The notes below the pieces were generated by a model, which saw only the letters and a program-made list of their open reading frames with translations, searched no databases and was not told where the DNA came from. Positions 29,258 through 37,736 of a stretch of DNA of 64,000 nt are shown in pieces; positions within the stretch are counted from its first letter, which is position 1, and each line of letters starts with the position of its first letter. The position numbers were made by a program, and so were the translations under genes. The DNA is taken from NCBI RefSeq assembly GCF_017876165.1, contig NZ_JAGINQ010000003.1:124001-188000 (forward strand), given 5' to 3'. Origin of the DNA: Azospirillum soli. Its GTDB lineage: Bacteria; Pseudomonadota; Alphaproteobacteria; Azospirillales; Azospirillaceae.

Positions 29258-31153
29258 TCAATCGAAGCTGAGGGAGAAGGACGCCCGCCCCTGCCCGGAT
29301 TCGAAGCGCTGCCACATCACACCGTAGGCCGCTTCCAGCGCGCGGGTGAAGCGGACGCCATCCAGCGCCGGGGATTTGGCGAGGCGATCGCGCAGGCTTC
29401 CGCGCAGGCGGGACAGTTCGGCGGGGTCGGCCACCAGGGACGCGGCCTTGGCGACGTAGGCGTCCGGGCCGTCGGCGACCAGATCGGACAGGCCGGCGGA
29501 GGCGAGGTGCGTGACGGCATGGCGCGCGCTGAAGCGGTCGCCGCCCAGCGTCACCACGGGCACGCCCATCCAAAGCGCCTCCAGCGTCGTCAGACCGCCG
29601 GAGTACGGGAACGGGTCCAGCGCCACATCCACGCCCGCGTAGCCGGCCAGGAAAGCGCGGTGCGGCGCCCCGCGCAGCAGGTCCAGGCGGGCCGGGTCCA
29701 CGCCCGCGCGCTCGAACCGGGCCCGGACGAGCGATGCAGTGCCCTCGTCCTCGAACCCCGGCGCGCGGAGCAGCAGGCGCGAGTCGGGCACAGCGGCCAG
29801 AACGCGCGCCCACAGCGCCACCACCTCGTCGTTCAGCTTGGGCAGGGCATTGAAGGAGCCGAAAGTGGGGTAGCCGCGCGCGGCGAGCGGCAGCGGCGAC
29901 ACCGGCGGCGCGTCCTCCGGCGGTCCCCAGGGGACGTAGGCGTCGGGCATGCGCACCACGCCCTCGATGCACCAGCCGTCAGCCCCCTCGGGGCTCTGGC
30001 GCGCGTCGGAGATCAGATAGTCCATGGCCGGCAGGCCGGTGGTGCCGACATAGCCGGCCCAGGTCGCCTGCACCGGCGCCGCGCGGCGGGCGAAGACCGG
30101 CAGGCGGTTGCCGGCGGTGTGGCCGGCCAGATCGACCAGAATGTGGATGCCGTCGGCGCGGATGCGCTCGGCCAGTGCCTCGTCGTCCAGGCCGGTGGTC
30201 CACACCCACTGGTCGGCGTGGTCCATCAACCGCTGGGTCTTCCAGTCGGAGTTGACGGTGTTGGCGTAGCAAATAGCCTCGAACTCCGTGCGGTCGTGAT
30301 GGGCCAGCACGGGTTCCAGGAAGAAGCCGACGGGATGCGCGCGGAAGTCCGGCGAGACGTAGCCGATCCGCAGCTTCGGCGCGGGGGCCGGCACGGCGGG
30401 CGGCGGGCGGTCCGGGTGGCGGGCGCCCCAGTCGGCGTGCGCCTGGGCGATCTGCGGCAGCGTCAGGCCGGGCTGGAGCTGCATCAGGCAAAGGCGCGCG
30501 GCGTGCAGCGCGTCGGCGTCGGGGAACAGGGCCAGCGCGCTGTCGATCTCGGCCAGCGCCTCGTCGGCGCGGCCCTGCATGGCGAGCGCGCGGGTCGCGC
30601 GGTTGGCCCGGATCTCCGCCCGGCCAGGGTCGAGCGCAAGGGCCGTCTGATAAGCGGCGTCGGCCTCGCTCAGCCGGTTCATCTCGGCCAGCGTGTTGCC
30701 GAGGTTGTAGGGGTGAACCCAGCTGGCCGGGTCGAGCCGGGCGGCGCGGTCGTAGAGCGCGAGGGCCTCCGCCCGCCGGTCCTGCACGCGCCGCAGCACG
30801 GCCAGATTGGCGACGGCGGCGAGGCTCTTCGGGTTCAGGGCGACGGCGCGGTGGAGCGTGTCGCTGGCCTTGTCGGCGTGCCCGGCGGCACGGATCGCCT
30901 CGGTCGCGGCGAGCAGCCCCTCCATCGCGATGTCCTGCGACGGGTCGAGGTTCAGCGCGCCGCAGTAGGCGTTCGCGGCGGCCGCCGCGTGCCCCATGCT
31001 TTCCAGCACGAGGCCGTAGTTGGCCCACCAGATCGGCACGCCGGGATAGGCCTCGATGGCCTTGCCGATCAGGTCCAGCGCGTCCTCGAACCGGCCGGCC
31101 TGCGCCGCGACGAGGCCCTGGCGGTGAAGTCCATCGGCCTCGTGCGGCGTCAT
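29258..31153 (-). CDS. TPR protein with GT41 (O-GlcNAc transferase/SPINDLY-like) domain
   Basis: A 631-residue protein. The N-terminal ~230 residues hold TPR units (for example PYNLGNTLAEMNRLSEADAA). From about residue 255 comes the GT41 glycosyltransferase region: KLRIGYVSPDFRAHPVGFF, ILVDLAGHTAGNRLPVFARR, PVQATWAGYVGTTGLPAMDY and DPFPYSGGLTTLEALWMGVP. These match the catalytic core of bacterial OGT-like enzymes, so it probably glycosylates protein side chains in the cytoplasm. No flagellin or adhesin gene is adjacent to suggest the acceptor. Confidence 0.9.
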   Translation of the reverse strand: MTPHEADGLHRQGLVAAQAGRFEDALDLIGKAIEAYPGVPIWWANYGLVLESMGHAAAAANAYCGALNLDPSQDIAMEGLLAATEAIRAAGHADKASDTLHRAVALNPKSLAAVANLAVLRRVQDRRAEALALYDRAARLDPASWVHPYNLGNTLAEMNRLSEADAAYQTALALDPGRAEIRANRATRALAMQGRADEALAEIDSALALFPDADALHAARLCLMQLQPGLTLPQIAQAHADWGARHPDRPPPAVPAPAPKLRIGYVSPDFRAHPVGFFLEPVLAHHDRTEFEAICYANTVNSDWKTQRLMDHADQWVWTTGLDDEALAERIRADGIHILVDLAGHTAGNRLPVFARRAAPVQATWAGYVGTTGLPAMDYLISDARQSPEGADGWCIEGVVRMPDAYVPWGPPEDAPPVSPLPLAARGYPTFGSFNALPKLNDEVVALWARVLAAVPDSRLLLRAPGFEDEGTASLVRARFERAGVDPARLDLLRGAPHRAFLAGYAGVDVALDPFPYSGGLTTLEALWMGVPVVTLGGDRFSARHAVTHLASAGLSDLVADGPDAYVAKAASLVADPAELSRLRGSLRDRLAKSPALDGVRFTRALEAAYGVMWQRFESGQGRASFSLSFD

Positions 31154-31175
31154 GGGGATGCTCCTAGGAGGCGGT

Positions 31176-32114
31176 TTACTCGGGGCGGCCCAGCTGGTCC
31201 ATCAGTTCGCGCCATTCGCGCTTGGACAGGCCGCTGTTGTCCTGGGTAACGGTCTCGCCGGACAGCATGCGCTTCACGACCTCCAGCCCGGTCTTCGAGA
31301 CGTGCGTTCCGCCGAGGCGGTATTCGCTGAAGGACTCGAACACGGCCGGAACCCAGCGCTTCACGACGTCCAGCATGGCTTCCGCATAGACGCGGATCTC
31401 GTACTGGGCGTGGGTGTCGGCGCGCAGGGACAGGAAGTGCAGGAGGTTGTGGAGATCGACCTTCCAGTACCACTGCGTGTAGTAGTTCAGCGTCAGGTTC
31501 ATGCGCGCCAGCTCGCGGGCGAGGCCCTGGCGAGACTCGTCGATGGTCGTGCCATCCTCGCGCTGGTTCAGCATCTCCTCATAGTGCGCGTAGACGGCTT
31601 CGGAATCGTCGCGCAGCAGCTTCAGGACGCTGGCCGCCTCCTCGCCTTCCAGCACGTCGCCACGGCCCTGGCGGTTCACCACGGCCTGGGCGCCCAGCTG
31701 TTCGAGGGCCGGAATGTAGAACTCGCGATCGAGGATCGAATAGCGCGCGGAGTATTCGTTGACGTTCGCCGTGCGATGGCGAATCCACTGGCGCGCCACG
31801 AAGATGGGCAGCTTGACGTGGAACTTGATCTCGCACATCTCGAACGGGGTCGAGTGGCGGTGGCGCATCAGATACTTGATAAGGCCGGCGTCCTCGGTGA
31901 CCTTCTTCGTGCCCTTGCCGTAGGACACGCGGGCGGCTTGCACGACGGCCGAATCGTCGCCCATATAATCGATGACGCGCACAAAGCCGTGGTCCAGGAC
32001 CTCGATCGGCTCGTAGAGGATCTCCTCCAGGGCCGGGACGGTGGCGCGGCGGGTGGTTGCGGTGACGGCGCGCAGGCGGTCGATCTCGGCGCGCTGCTCG
32101 GGCGTGATCGGCAT
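31176..32114 (-). CDS. thyX: FAD-dependent thymidylate synthase
   Basis: A 312-residue ThyX enzyme making dTMP from dUMP with methylene-THF and FADH2. The signature [15 protein letters not shown] (RHR-x7-S) is intact. The start is the ATG at 32114, with GGAG about 8 bp upstream; frame extension to 32171 lacks homology. It is divergent from ssrA. A ThyA gene is not in the window. Confidence 0.95.
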   Translation of the reverse strand: MPITPEQRAEIDRLRAVTATTRRATVPALEEILYEPIEVLDHGFVRVIDYMGDDSAVVQAARVSYGKGTKKVTEDAGLIKYLMRHRHSTPFEMCEIKFHVKLPIFVARQWIRHRTANVNEYSARYSILDREFYIPALEQLGAQAVVNRQGRGDVLEGEEAASVLKLLRDDSEAVYAHYEEMLNQREDGTTIDESRQGLARELARMNLTLNYYTQWYWKVDLHNLLHFLSLRADTHAQYEIRVYAEAMLDVVKRWVPAVFESFSEYRLGGTHVSKTGLEVVKRMLSGETVTQDNSGLSKREWRELMDQLGRPE

Positions 32115-32198
32115 GGGTACTCCGGGACTGAATTCGGGGCGCACTCTACGACCGGTCGGATTTCCCGTCATCCCCTTTCAGATTCTCCCCCTCCCCCC

Positions 32199-32227
32199 TT
32201 TCATTAACGGGCGGAAGCGCATATATT
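32199..32227 (+). promoter_or_regulatory. Candidate ssrA promoter
   Basis: TATATT (32222-32227) is a good -10, 4-6 bp before the first helical part of the tmRNA precursor. The -35 (TTTCAT, about 32199-32204) is weak, so the box is tentative. Confidence 0.4.
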
Positions 32228-32231
32228 ACCT

Positions 32232-32569
32232 GCGTCGGTCGCACCGACTATGGCGATAAACGCCTTGCGGAATAAGCGTTGTGGACCCGGGGGCGGTACC
32301 CGGCGCCTCCACCAACACACACACCGGACCTTTGGTCGTTGGGCCTTGGGGGCGGGTTCGTTGGGGGCGAAATAGGATCGACACGCGTGGTAAAGGCATG
32401 GTCTTCGCTCGGCATGGTTCCGCCGTTATCGGGCCATTGCAATAGTTGCCAACGACAACGTTGCTCCGGTCGCCGTCGCCGCTTAATGCGGTTAGGTGAT
32501 CGAAATTAAATCCCTGATGGGTTGCACCTGAGGGTGGGGCCGTGGGCCGCCTAGCAACAGAAGGCCCAC
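32232..32569 (+). ncRNA. ssrA: tmRNA, circularly permuted two-piece form
   Basis: The 3' (acceptor) piece comes first and ends in ACCA at 32311-32314; the 5' (coding) piece begins at 32363. The first seven bases of the coding piece (GGGGGCG) pair completely with CGCCTCC before ACCA, giving a 7-bp acceptor stem whose third pair is G-U, the alanine identity element. The tag frame starts at GCC 32448, preceded by TAGTT, and encodes ANDNVAPVAVAA before TAA (32484-32486). About 48 nt separate the pieces and must be removed. A hairpin GTGGGCC (32542-32548) / GGCCCAC (32563-32569) closes the transcript. The exact 5' and 3' ends are estimates. Confidence 0.95.
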
Positions 32570-32603
32570 ACTTACCTTTTCTGGCGTTAAGGACCGCCCA
32601 AGC

Positions 32604-33125
32604 ATGCCGAGAGAGCAGTTGCGTTATGACCGTATGGTCGAGGCCGCCTTGCGCGGTGTCGTCCGAGACGCACTTCGCGAAGTCGCCGAACGCGGGCTCC
32701 CAGGCAACCATCACTTCTACCTGACCTTCCGCACGTCCTTTCCGGGCATCGAGATCCCGGAATATCTGGCGGCGCAGTATCCCAACGAAATGACCATCGT
32801 GATCCAGTACCAGTATTATGGGCTGGAGGTGCTCGACGATCATTTCGAGGTGACGCTGAGCTTCAACAACATGCATGAGCGGCTGGTCATTCCCTACGCC
32901 GCCATCACCACCTTCGCCGACCCGTCGGTGAATTTCGCCCTGCAGTTCCAGCCGATGGCTCCGGCCGAATCGGCCGAAGTCGCCTCCATCCCGGCCCGCG
33001 AGGCGCCGGAACGCAAGGAGGAGGCCAAGCCGGCCGCCAAGCTGGCCAAGGTCGAGACGGACGCCGCCGAGGACGCGCCGAAGCGCGGCGAAGTCGTGGC
33101 GCTCGACGCCTTCCGCAAGAAGTAA
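32604..33125 (+). CDS. sspB: SspB, ClpXP adaptor for ssrA-tagged proteins (alpha type)
   Basis: A 173-residue protein. The substrate-binding domain covers about residues 1-120 (YDRMVEAALRGVVRDALREV, FYLTFRTSFPGIEIPEYL, MTIVIQYQYYGLEV). A charged Ala/Lys/Glu linker and a C-terminal tail GEVVALDAFRKK follow, the expected ClpX-docking motif. SspB captures proteins tagged by tmRNA and delivers them to ClpXP. It starts just 35 bp after the ssrA coding piece, so tag and adaptor are genetically linked here. Confidence 0.95.
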   Translation: MPREQLRYDRMVEAALRGVVRDALREVAERGLPGNHHFYLTFRTSFPGIEIPEYLAAQYPNEMTIVIQYQYYGLEVLDDHFEVTLSFNNMHERLVIPYAAITTFADPSVNFALQFQPMAPAESAEVASIPAREAPERKEEAKPAAKLAKVETDAAEDAPKRGEVVALDAFRKK

Positions 33126-33149
33126 GCCCCAGAAGCAAGCCCGCACCCC

Positions 33150-33518
33150 ATGGCCCCGGCCCCGCCCAGCGACTTCGTCCAGATGGTCTGCGAGTCGCTG
33201 GCGCCGATGGGCGATCTGGCCGTCCGCCGCATGTTCGGCGGGTACGGGATCTATTGCGACGGGATGTTCTTCGCGCTGGTTGCGGACGAGACTCTGTATT
33301 TCAAGGTCGATGATGGCAACCGCGCCGACTACGAGGCGCTGGGACTGAAGCCCTTCAAGCCGCTCGACGACAAGCCCGTGACGCTGTCCTACTATCCCCC
33401 ACCCGAATCGGCGCTGGATGAACCGGGCAAACTGCTGCGCTGGGCTCGTCCGGCCTTCGCCGCGGCGGTAAGGGCCGCCGCCGCGAAGAAGCCGAAACGG
33501 AAGACCGTGAAGGCCTAG
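33150..33518 (+). CDS. TfoX/Sxy N-terminal-domain protein
   Basis: A 122-residue protein with the TfoX_N fold: VRRMFGGYGIYCDGMFFALV near residues 27-46 and YFKVDDGNRADYEALGLKPF afterwards. Stand-alone TfoX_N proteins are common and mostly uncharacterised; the competence role is known only for Sxy of gammaproteobacteria. It follows sspB by 24 bp and may be co-transcribed. The C-terminus is Lys/Ala-rich. Confidence 0.85.
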   Translation: MAPAPPSDFVQMVCESLAPMGDLAVRRMFGGYGIYCDGMFFALVADETLYFKVDDGNRADYEALGLKPFKPLDDKPVTLSYYPPPESALDEPGKLLRWARPAFAAAVRAAAAKKPKRKTVKA

Positions 33519-33530
33519 AGACTTTCCGCC

Positions 33531-34238
33531 CTAAATGTTCTCCGCCATGTGAATGGTGGCGTTGGCGGCCTGGACGCTGTCGCTGCGCTGACGGATCAGC
33601 CGGGCGAAGCGCATGGGGCTCGGCAGGTGGGTCAGCAGGCTGCCGAAGCGCCCCACCGACGACACGGCCTTGCCCATGTTCATCACGTCGTTCAGGCGCC
33701 GGTCCACGAAGGCCCAGGTCTCCTCGTGCCCTTCGGAGCGGTCGTCGAGCCAGTAGAAGGTCGCGGAGCTGAGCACCGCTGCCAGCGTGGCGCGCTTGGT
33801 GTAGTGGTTGAAGTCGGTCGCCGTGTCGCCGGCCGCGAACCACATGGCGTCCACCGTCCGGTACAACATGCGCAGGCCGAGTGGAATGTTCTGCGGCATG
33901 GCCAGATAGGCGATCAGGCGCCGCTTGGCCTCCATGTGCGGCTCCAGCACCTCGAAATGGGTGCGGACGGCCAGCGCGATCTTGTCGCGCACCTTCATGT
34001 CGTCCAGCGGGTGCTTGTCCAGCTCCGCCAGCATGCGGCGGTCGGTCCAGTCACCGAAATGCTCGACCAGTTCCACGACCTCGCCGGGGAAGGCGCGGTG
34101 CATGGTCGCCGTGTCGTAGCCGGCCATCTGCGCGCCGTCGCGCAGGGCCTGCATGCTCCAGCCGTCGAAGACGACGTTGGGCAGCGTGGACAGCAGGATG
34201 TCGTCCCGCACCACGTCCATATCCAGGGCAGCATCCAT
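33531..34238 (-). CDS. COQ9 family protein (ubiquinone biosynthesis)
   Basis: A 235-residue TetR-like helical protein of the COQ9 family, which in mitochondria binds lipids and presents the quinone intermediate to COQ7. The hallmark segment is MLYRTVDAMWFAAGDTATDFNHYTKRATLAAVL (in two parts), with TFYWLDDRSEGHEETWAF after it. The ATG at 34238 follows an in-frame GTG at 34241 and a GGAGGG site. It begins right after the def stop, so the two genes are co-transcribed. Confidence 0.9.
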   Translation of the reverse strand: MDAALDMDVVRDDILLSTLPNVVFDGWSMQALRDGAQMAGYDTATMHRAFPGEVVELVEHFGDWTDRRMLAELDKHPLDDMKVRDKIALAVRTHFEVLEPHMEAKRRLIAYLAMPQNIPLGLRMLYRTVDAMWFAAGDTATDFNHYTKRATLAAVLSSATFYWLDDRSEGHEETWAFVDRRLNDVMNMGKAVSSVGRFGSLLTHLPSPMRFARLIRQRSDSVQAANATIHMAENI

Positions 34239-34241
34239 CAC

Positions 34242-34784
34242 TCAGTCCCTCCCCTGTTCACCCGTGAGCGCGGCGGCCACGTGGTGCGACTCTTCATTGA
34301 ACGCGAGATAGCGCAGATCGGGCATGCGGTCGATGTAAAGAACGCCATCCAAGTGATCGGCCTCGTGCTGGATGACGCGGGCGTGGAAGCCGCTGGCCTC
34401 GCGCTCGATGGCCTCGCCGTCCAGCCCGACGCCGCGATAGCGGATCCGGGCGTGGCGCGGCACGACTCCGCGCATGCCGGGAATCGACAGGCAGCCTTCC
34501 CAGCCCAGTTCCATCTCCTCGCCCAGCGGTTCGATGACCGGGTTGACGAGGACGGTGGTCGCCACCGATTCGCCGCCCGAGCGGTCGGCGGGCACGCGGA
34601 AGACGATGATCCGCCGCGACTCGTGCACCTGCGGAGCCGCCAGCCCGACGCCGGGCGCATCCATCATGGTGTCGATCATGTCGGCGGCGAGCCGCCGGAT
34701 CTCCGGATCGGTCGGGTCCGGCACGGGCGATGCCACCGCGCGCAGGACCGGATGCCCCATGCGGGCGATCTTCAAAAGGGCCAT
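34242..34784 (-). CDS. def: Peptide deformylase
   Basis: A 180-residue metalloenzyme removing formyl from the N-terminal Met of nascent proteins. The three motifs are intact: GVGLAAPQV (motif I), EGCLS (motif II, Cys ligand) and QHEADHLDG (motif III, HExxH). The start at ATG 34784 (MALLKIARMGHPVLR) fits family starts; an upstream TTG at 34820 is improbable. The def-COQ9 pairing is unusual; def is more often next to fmt, which is not in the window. Confidence 0.95.
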   Translation of the reverse strand: MALLKIARMGHPVLRAVASPVPDPTDPEIRRLAADMIDTMMDAPGVGLAAPQVHESRRIIVFRVPADRSGGESVATTVLVNPVIEPLGEEMELGWEGCLSIPGMRGVVPRHARIRYRGVGLDGEAIEREASGFHARVIQHEADHLDGVLYIDRMPDLRYLAFNEESHHVAAALTGEQGRD

Positions 34785-34865
34785 GAATCCATTATCTGGG
34801 AGGGGAACCGCGTCCGGCAACCGTTGCGTCCGCGCCGCGCCCTGCTCTTTGACTCAAGACTCCGC

Positions 34866-34894
34866 TTCACATGGGGTCTTATCCGTGGTACACA
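34866..34894 (+). promoter_or_regulatory. Candidate rpsU promoter
   Basis: TTCACA (34866-34871) with 17 bp to TACACA (34889-34894). The -35 is near consensus and the -10 is weak. It is placed about 90 bp before rpsU. Confidence 0.3.
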
Positions 34895-34981
34895 ATCGTC
34901 CACACAAGGGGTGCGCCCGCAAGCGCATGCCTGTTTGTTGCCTAAAAGCAACTCGGCTCACTTGGAAGGGTGACAGTTAAC

Positions 34982-35185
34982 GTGCAAGTTCTGGTCCGAG
35001 ACAACAACGTCGATCAGGCCCTCCGCGCGCTGAAGAAGAAGATGCAGCGCGAGGGCATTTTCCGGGAAATGAAGCTGCGCCGGAACTACGAGAAGCCCTC
35101 GGAGAAGCGCGCTCGCGAGAAGGCTGAGGCGGTGCGCCGCACCCGCAAGCTGCTCCGCAAGCGTATGGAGCGCGAGGGCTACTAG
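34982..35185 (+). CDS. rpsU: 30S ribosomal protein S21
   Basis: A 67-residue basic protein: [20 protein letters not shown] at the start, then the Arg/Lys-rich tail [20 protein letters not shown]. The GTG at 34982 is chosen because S21 proteins begin at this point and GGAAGGG lies 11 bp upstream. An in-frame GTG at 34970 would add four residues. The gene is monocistronic, followed by three GC hairpins. Confidence 0.95.
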   Translation: MQVLVRDNNVDQALRALKKKMQREGIFREMKLRRNYEKPSEKRAREKAEAVRRTRKLLRKRMEREGY

Positions 35186-35188
35186 TCG

Positions 35189-35259
35189 CCGGGCGCGTTT
35201 CGCGCCGGATTGACAGGCGCGCTTCGGCGCGCTGGGCACCCAAGGCGCGTACGCGCGCC
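35189..35259 (+). repeat. Three consecutive GC hairpins between rpsU and panB
   Basis: The hairpins are CCGGGCGCG-ttt-CGCGCCGG (35189-35208, one bulge), GCGCGC-TTCG-GCGCGC (35217-35232, stable UUCG tetraloop) and GGCGCG-TACG-CGCGCC (35244-35259). The first may end rpsU transcription. None has a long T run. Confidence 0.6.
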
Positions 35260-35365
35260 AGCCCCTCTTGTGTCTTGCACCTGCCGCCCCGCGCCTGTCG
35301 CGTGGGCGGTTTTGGTGTATCCGCATCTTGCCGGCCGAAATCCGGCGAATCGATGAGGTGGGCCG

Positions 35366-36196
35366 TTGAGCGCTTCGAAGGACATTGCCCGTGTTTCCGT
35401 GCCCGCCTTGCGCGCCCGCAAGGGTGGTGAGCCGATCGTCTGCCTGACCGCCTACACGGCTCCGATCGCCCGTCACCTCGACCCGCACGTCGATCTGCTA
35501 CTGGTCGGCGACTCGCTGGGCATGGTGGTTTACGGCTTCGACAGCACCTTGGCCGTCACGCTGGACATGATGATCGCCCATGGCGCCGCCGTGGTGCGCG
35601 CCTCCCGCCACGCCTGCGTGGTGGTGGACCTGCCCTTCGGCAGCTATCAGGAAAGCCCCCAGGTGGCCTACCGCAACGCCGCCCGCGTGATGTCGGAGAC
35701 CGGCGCCCAGGCGGTGAAGCTGGAAGGCGGGGCGGAGATGGCCGAGACGGTCGCCTTCCTGACCAGCCGAGGCGTGCCGGTGATGGGCCATGTCGGCCTG
35801 CTGCCGCAGTCGGTCAACGCGCTGGGCGGCTACAAGGCCGTCGGCCGCGACCCGGCCAGCGCCGAGCGCATCCGCGCCGACGCCCAGGCGATCGCCGATG
35901 CCGGGGCCTTCTCCATCGTGATCGAGGGCACCATGGAGTCGCTGGCCCGCCAGATCACCGAGGACGTGGCGGTTCCCACCATCGGCATCGGCGCCTCGCC
36001 GGCCTGCGACGGCCAAGTGCTGGTCACCGACGACCTGCTGGGCCTGTTCAGCGACTTCCAGCCGAAGTTCGTGAAGCGCTACGCGCAGCTTGGCGACGCG
36101 GTGGGCGCGGCGGCGGCCGAGTACGCCGCCGACGTGAAGACACGGCGCTTTCCGGGGCCGGAGCATTGCTTCGGGGTGAAGAAGGCGACGGCGTAG
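35366..36196 (+). CDS. panB: 3-methyl-2-oxobutanoate hydroxymethyltransferase
   Basis: A 276-residue TIM-barrel enzyme making ketopantoate from ketoisovalerate and methylene-THF, the first step of pantothenate synthesis. Landmarks are [37 protein letters not shown] (Mg2+ site), [18 protein letters not shown] and the catalytic-Glu region IVIEG. It starts at TTG 35366 with GAGGTGG just upstream. panC is not adjacent. Its substrate ketoisovalerate comes from the IlvBNC pathway encoded 25 kb away. Confidence 0.95.
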   Translation: MSASKDIARVSVPALRARKGGEPIVCLTAYTAPIARHLDPHVDLLLVGDSLGMVVYGFDSTLAVTLDMMIAHGAAVVRASRHACVVVDLPFGSYQESPQVAYRNAARVMSETGAQAVKLEGGAEMAETVAFLTSRGVPVMGHVGLLPQSVNALGGYKAVGRDPASAERIRADAQAIADAGAFSIVIEGTMESLARQITEDVAVPTIGIGASPACDGQVLVTDDLLGLFSDFQPKFVKRYAQLGDAVGAAAAEYAADVKTRRFPGPEHCFGVKKATA

Positions 36197-36293
36197 GCGC
36201 GGTCGCCCCTCCCCTGCTCCCGCGCAAGAATCGGGTGGCCCGCGCCGAGCGGGCCGATGCATCGTCCCCCTCCATAATTGACGGAGGAACGGG

Positions 36294-37226
36294 ATGACGC
36301 CGCGCATGGGGGGCCGGGAGTGGCTCTTGCTAGTGCTGCTGTCGGTGCTGTGGGGCGGGTCGTTCTTCTTCAGCAAGGTGGCGCTGGCGGAGTTAAAGCC
36401 CTTCACCGTCGTGCTGGGGCGGGTCGGCCTCGCGGCGGTCGCGCTGCTGGTCATCCTGCGCCTTTCGGGGTTCCGCATGCCCGACTCGGCGCGGATGTGG
36501 GGCGCCTTCGTCGCGATGGGCACGCTCAACAACCTGATCCCGTTCAGCCTGATCTTCTGGGGGCAGACGCAGATCGCCAGCGGGCTCGCGGCGATTCTCA
36601 ACGCGACGACTCCGCTGTTCACCGCCGTGCTGGCGCATGCCCTGACGCGGGATGAACGACTGACGCCGAACCGGCTCGGCGGGGTGCTGCTGGGGGTGGT
36701 GGGCGTCGCCGTCATGATCGGGCCGGCGGCCATGGAAGGGCTCGGGCTGAACGTGCTGGCGCAAGCGGCCGTGCTGGGCGCCGCCGTGTCCTACGCCTGC
36801 GCGGGCATCTTCGGGCGGCGCTTCCGGGGAATGCCGCCGTTGGTCACGGCGGCCGGGCAAGTGACGGCGACGGCGGTGATGATGCTGCCCATCGCGTTGA
36901 TCGTGGACCGGCCGTGGACCGGTGTCATGCCCGGACCCGCGACGCTGGGGGCGCTGGCCAGTCTGGCACTGCTCAGCACGGCCGTGGCCTACGTGATCTT
37001 CTTCCGCATCTTGGCGACGGCCGGGGCGGTCAACATCGCGCTCGTCACCTTCCTGATTCCGGTCAGCGCGTTGCTGCTCGGCATGGGCATCCTGGGCGAG
37101 ACCATCGAGCCGCGCCAGTTCGCCGGGATGGGCTTCATCGGGCTGGGACTGGCGGCCATCGACGGACGGCCGCTCCGCCTGCTCATAGGTCGGCGGAGGA
37201 TCACTTCCAGTGCCCGCCGACCGTGA
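36294..37226 (+). CDS. EamA/DMT-family transporter
   Basis: A 310-residue inner-membrane protein with ten hydrophobic helices in two EamA repeats (the first opens LLVLLSVLWGGSFFFSKVAL, the second LAQAAVLGAAVSYACAGIFG). GGAGG lies 6 bp before the ATG. Members export amino acids, purines or other metabolites; the substrate cannot be read from sequence. Confidence 0.9.
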   Translation: MTPRMGGREWLLLVLLSVLWGGSFFFSKVALAELKPFTVVLGRVGLAAVALLVILRLSGFRMPDSARMWGAFVAMGTLNNLIPFSLIFWGQTQIASGLAAILNATTPLFTAVLAHALTRDERLTPNRLGGVLLGVVGVAVMIGPAAMEGLGLNVLAQAAVLGAAVSYACAGIFGRRFRGMPPLVTAAGQVTATAVMMLPIALIVDRPWTGVMPGPATLGALASLALLSTAVAYVIFFRILATAGAVNIALVTFLIPVSALLLGMGILGETIEPRQFAGMGFIGLGLAAIDGRPLRLLIGRRRITSSARRP

Positions 37227-37285
37227 AACTTGGCAAATCAATGCGCCAGCTCTCGCCCTGCGCCTTTGGCGAAGGGCTGCCGCCA

Positions 37286-37306
37286 GCGCTTTCAGAATGA
37301 AAGCGC
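37286..37306. terminator. Hairpin between convergent DMT and DUF1330 genes
   Basis: GCGCTTTCA-gaa-TGAAAGCGC is a perfect 9-bp stem. A second 10-bp stem, GATACGGCCG (37329-37338) / CGGCCGTATC (37352-37361), reaches into the DUF1330 stop codon. Together they likely separate the converging transcripts. Confidence 0.55.
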
Positions 37307-37359
37307 GATAGGCATTGATCGAGAGGGTGATACGGCCGGAGCCTTCAGGCGCGGCCGTA

Positions 37360-37647
37360 TCAGGCGCCGTCTACCAGCATCATCCTGAAATCGGCGGCGT
37401 TCTTGCGGGCCTCGCGCGCCTCGCGGTACTCGGGGCTGTCGTAGAAGCGCTTGGCCGTGGCGTAGTCCGGGAATTCCAGGATCACCGTGCGGTTGGCGGG
37501 CCAGTCGCCCTCCAGCGTCTCGGCCTGACCGCCGCGCGCCAGGAACCGGCCGCCATGGGCGGCGATGGCGGCGGGGGTAAGCTTCTTGTACTCCTCGTAG
37601 GCGACGGGGTCGGTGACCTTCACGTCGGCGATGATGTAGGCGGGCAT
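37360..37647 (-). CDS. DUF1330 domain protein
   Basis: A 95-residue dimeric alpha-beta barrel-type protein: MPAYIIADVKVTDPVAYEEY at the start, ARGGQAETLEGDWPANRTVI in the middle, FPDYATAKRFYDSPEYREAR near the end. The fold is well known but function is not. GGGAGG lies 5-6 bp before the ATG. It is separated from pntB by a terminator, so it probably has its own promoter. Confidence 0.88.
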   Translation of the reverse strand: MPAYIIADVKVTDPVAYEEYKKLTPAAIAAHGGRFLARGGQAETLEGDWPANRTVILEFPDYATAKRFYDSPEYREAREARKNAADFRMMLVDGA

Positions 37648-37671
37648 CGTTTCCTCCCTTTCCTCGGATGT

Positions 37672-37709
37672 GCAAAACCCCCGAGGCACAGGATGCCTCG
37701 GGGGTTTGC
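37672..37709 (-). terminator. Rho-independent terminator of the pnt operon
   Basis: A long stem (AACCCCCGAGGCA / TGCCTCGGGGGTT) with a short loop is followed on the minus strand by TTTT. It lies 28 bp after the pntB stop. Confidence 0.88.
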
Positions 37710-37736
37710 GTCATACCAGAGCCGATCAGGAAGAGC

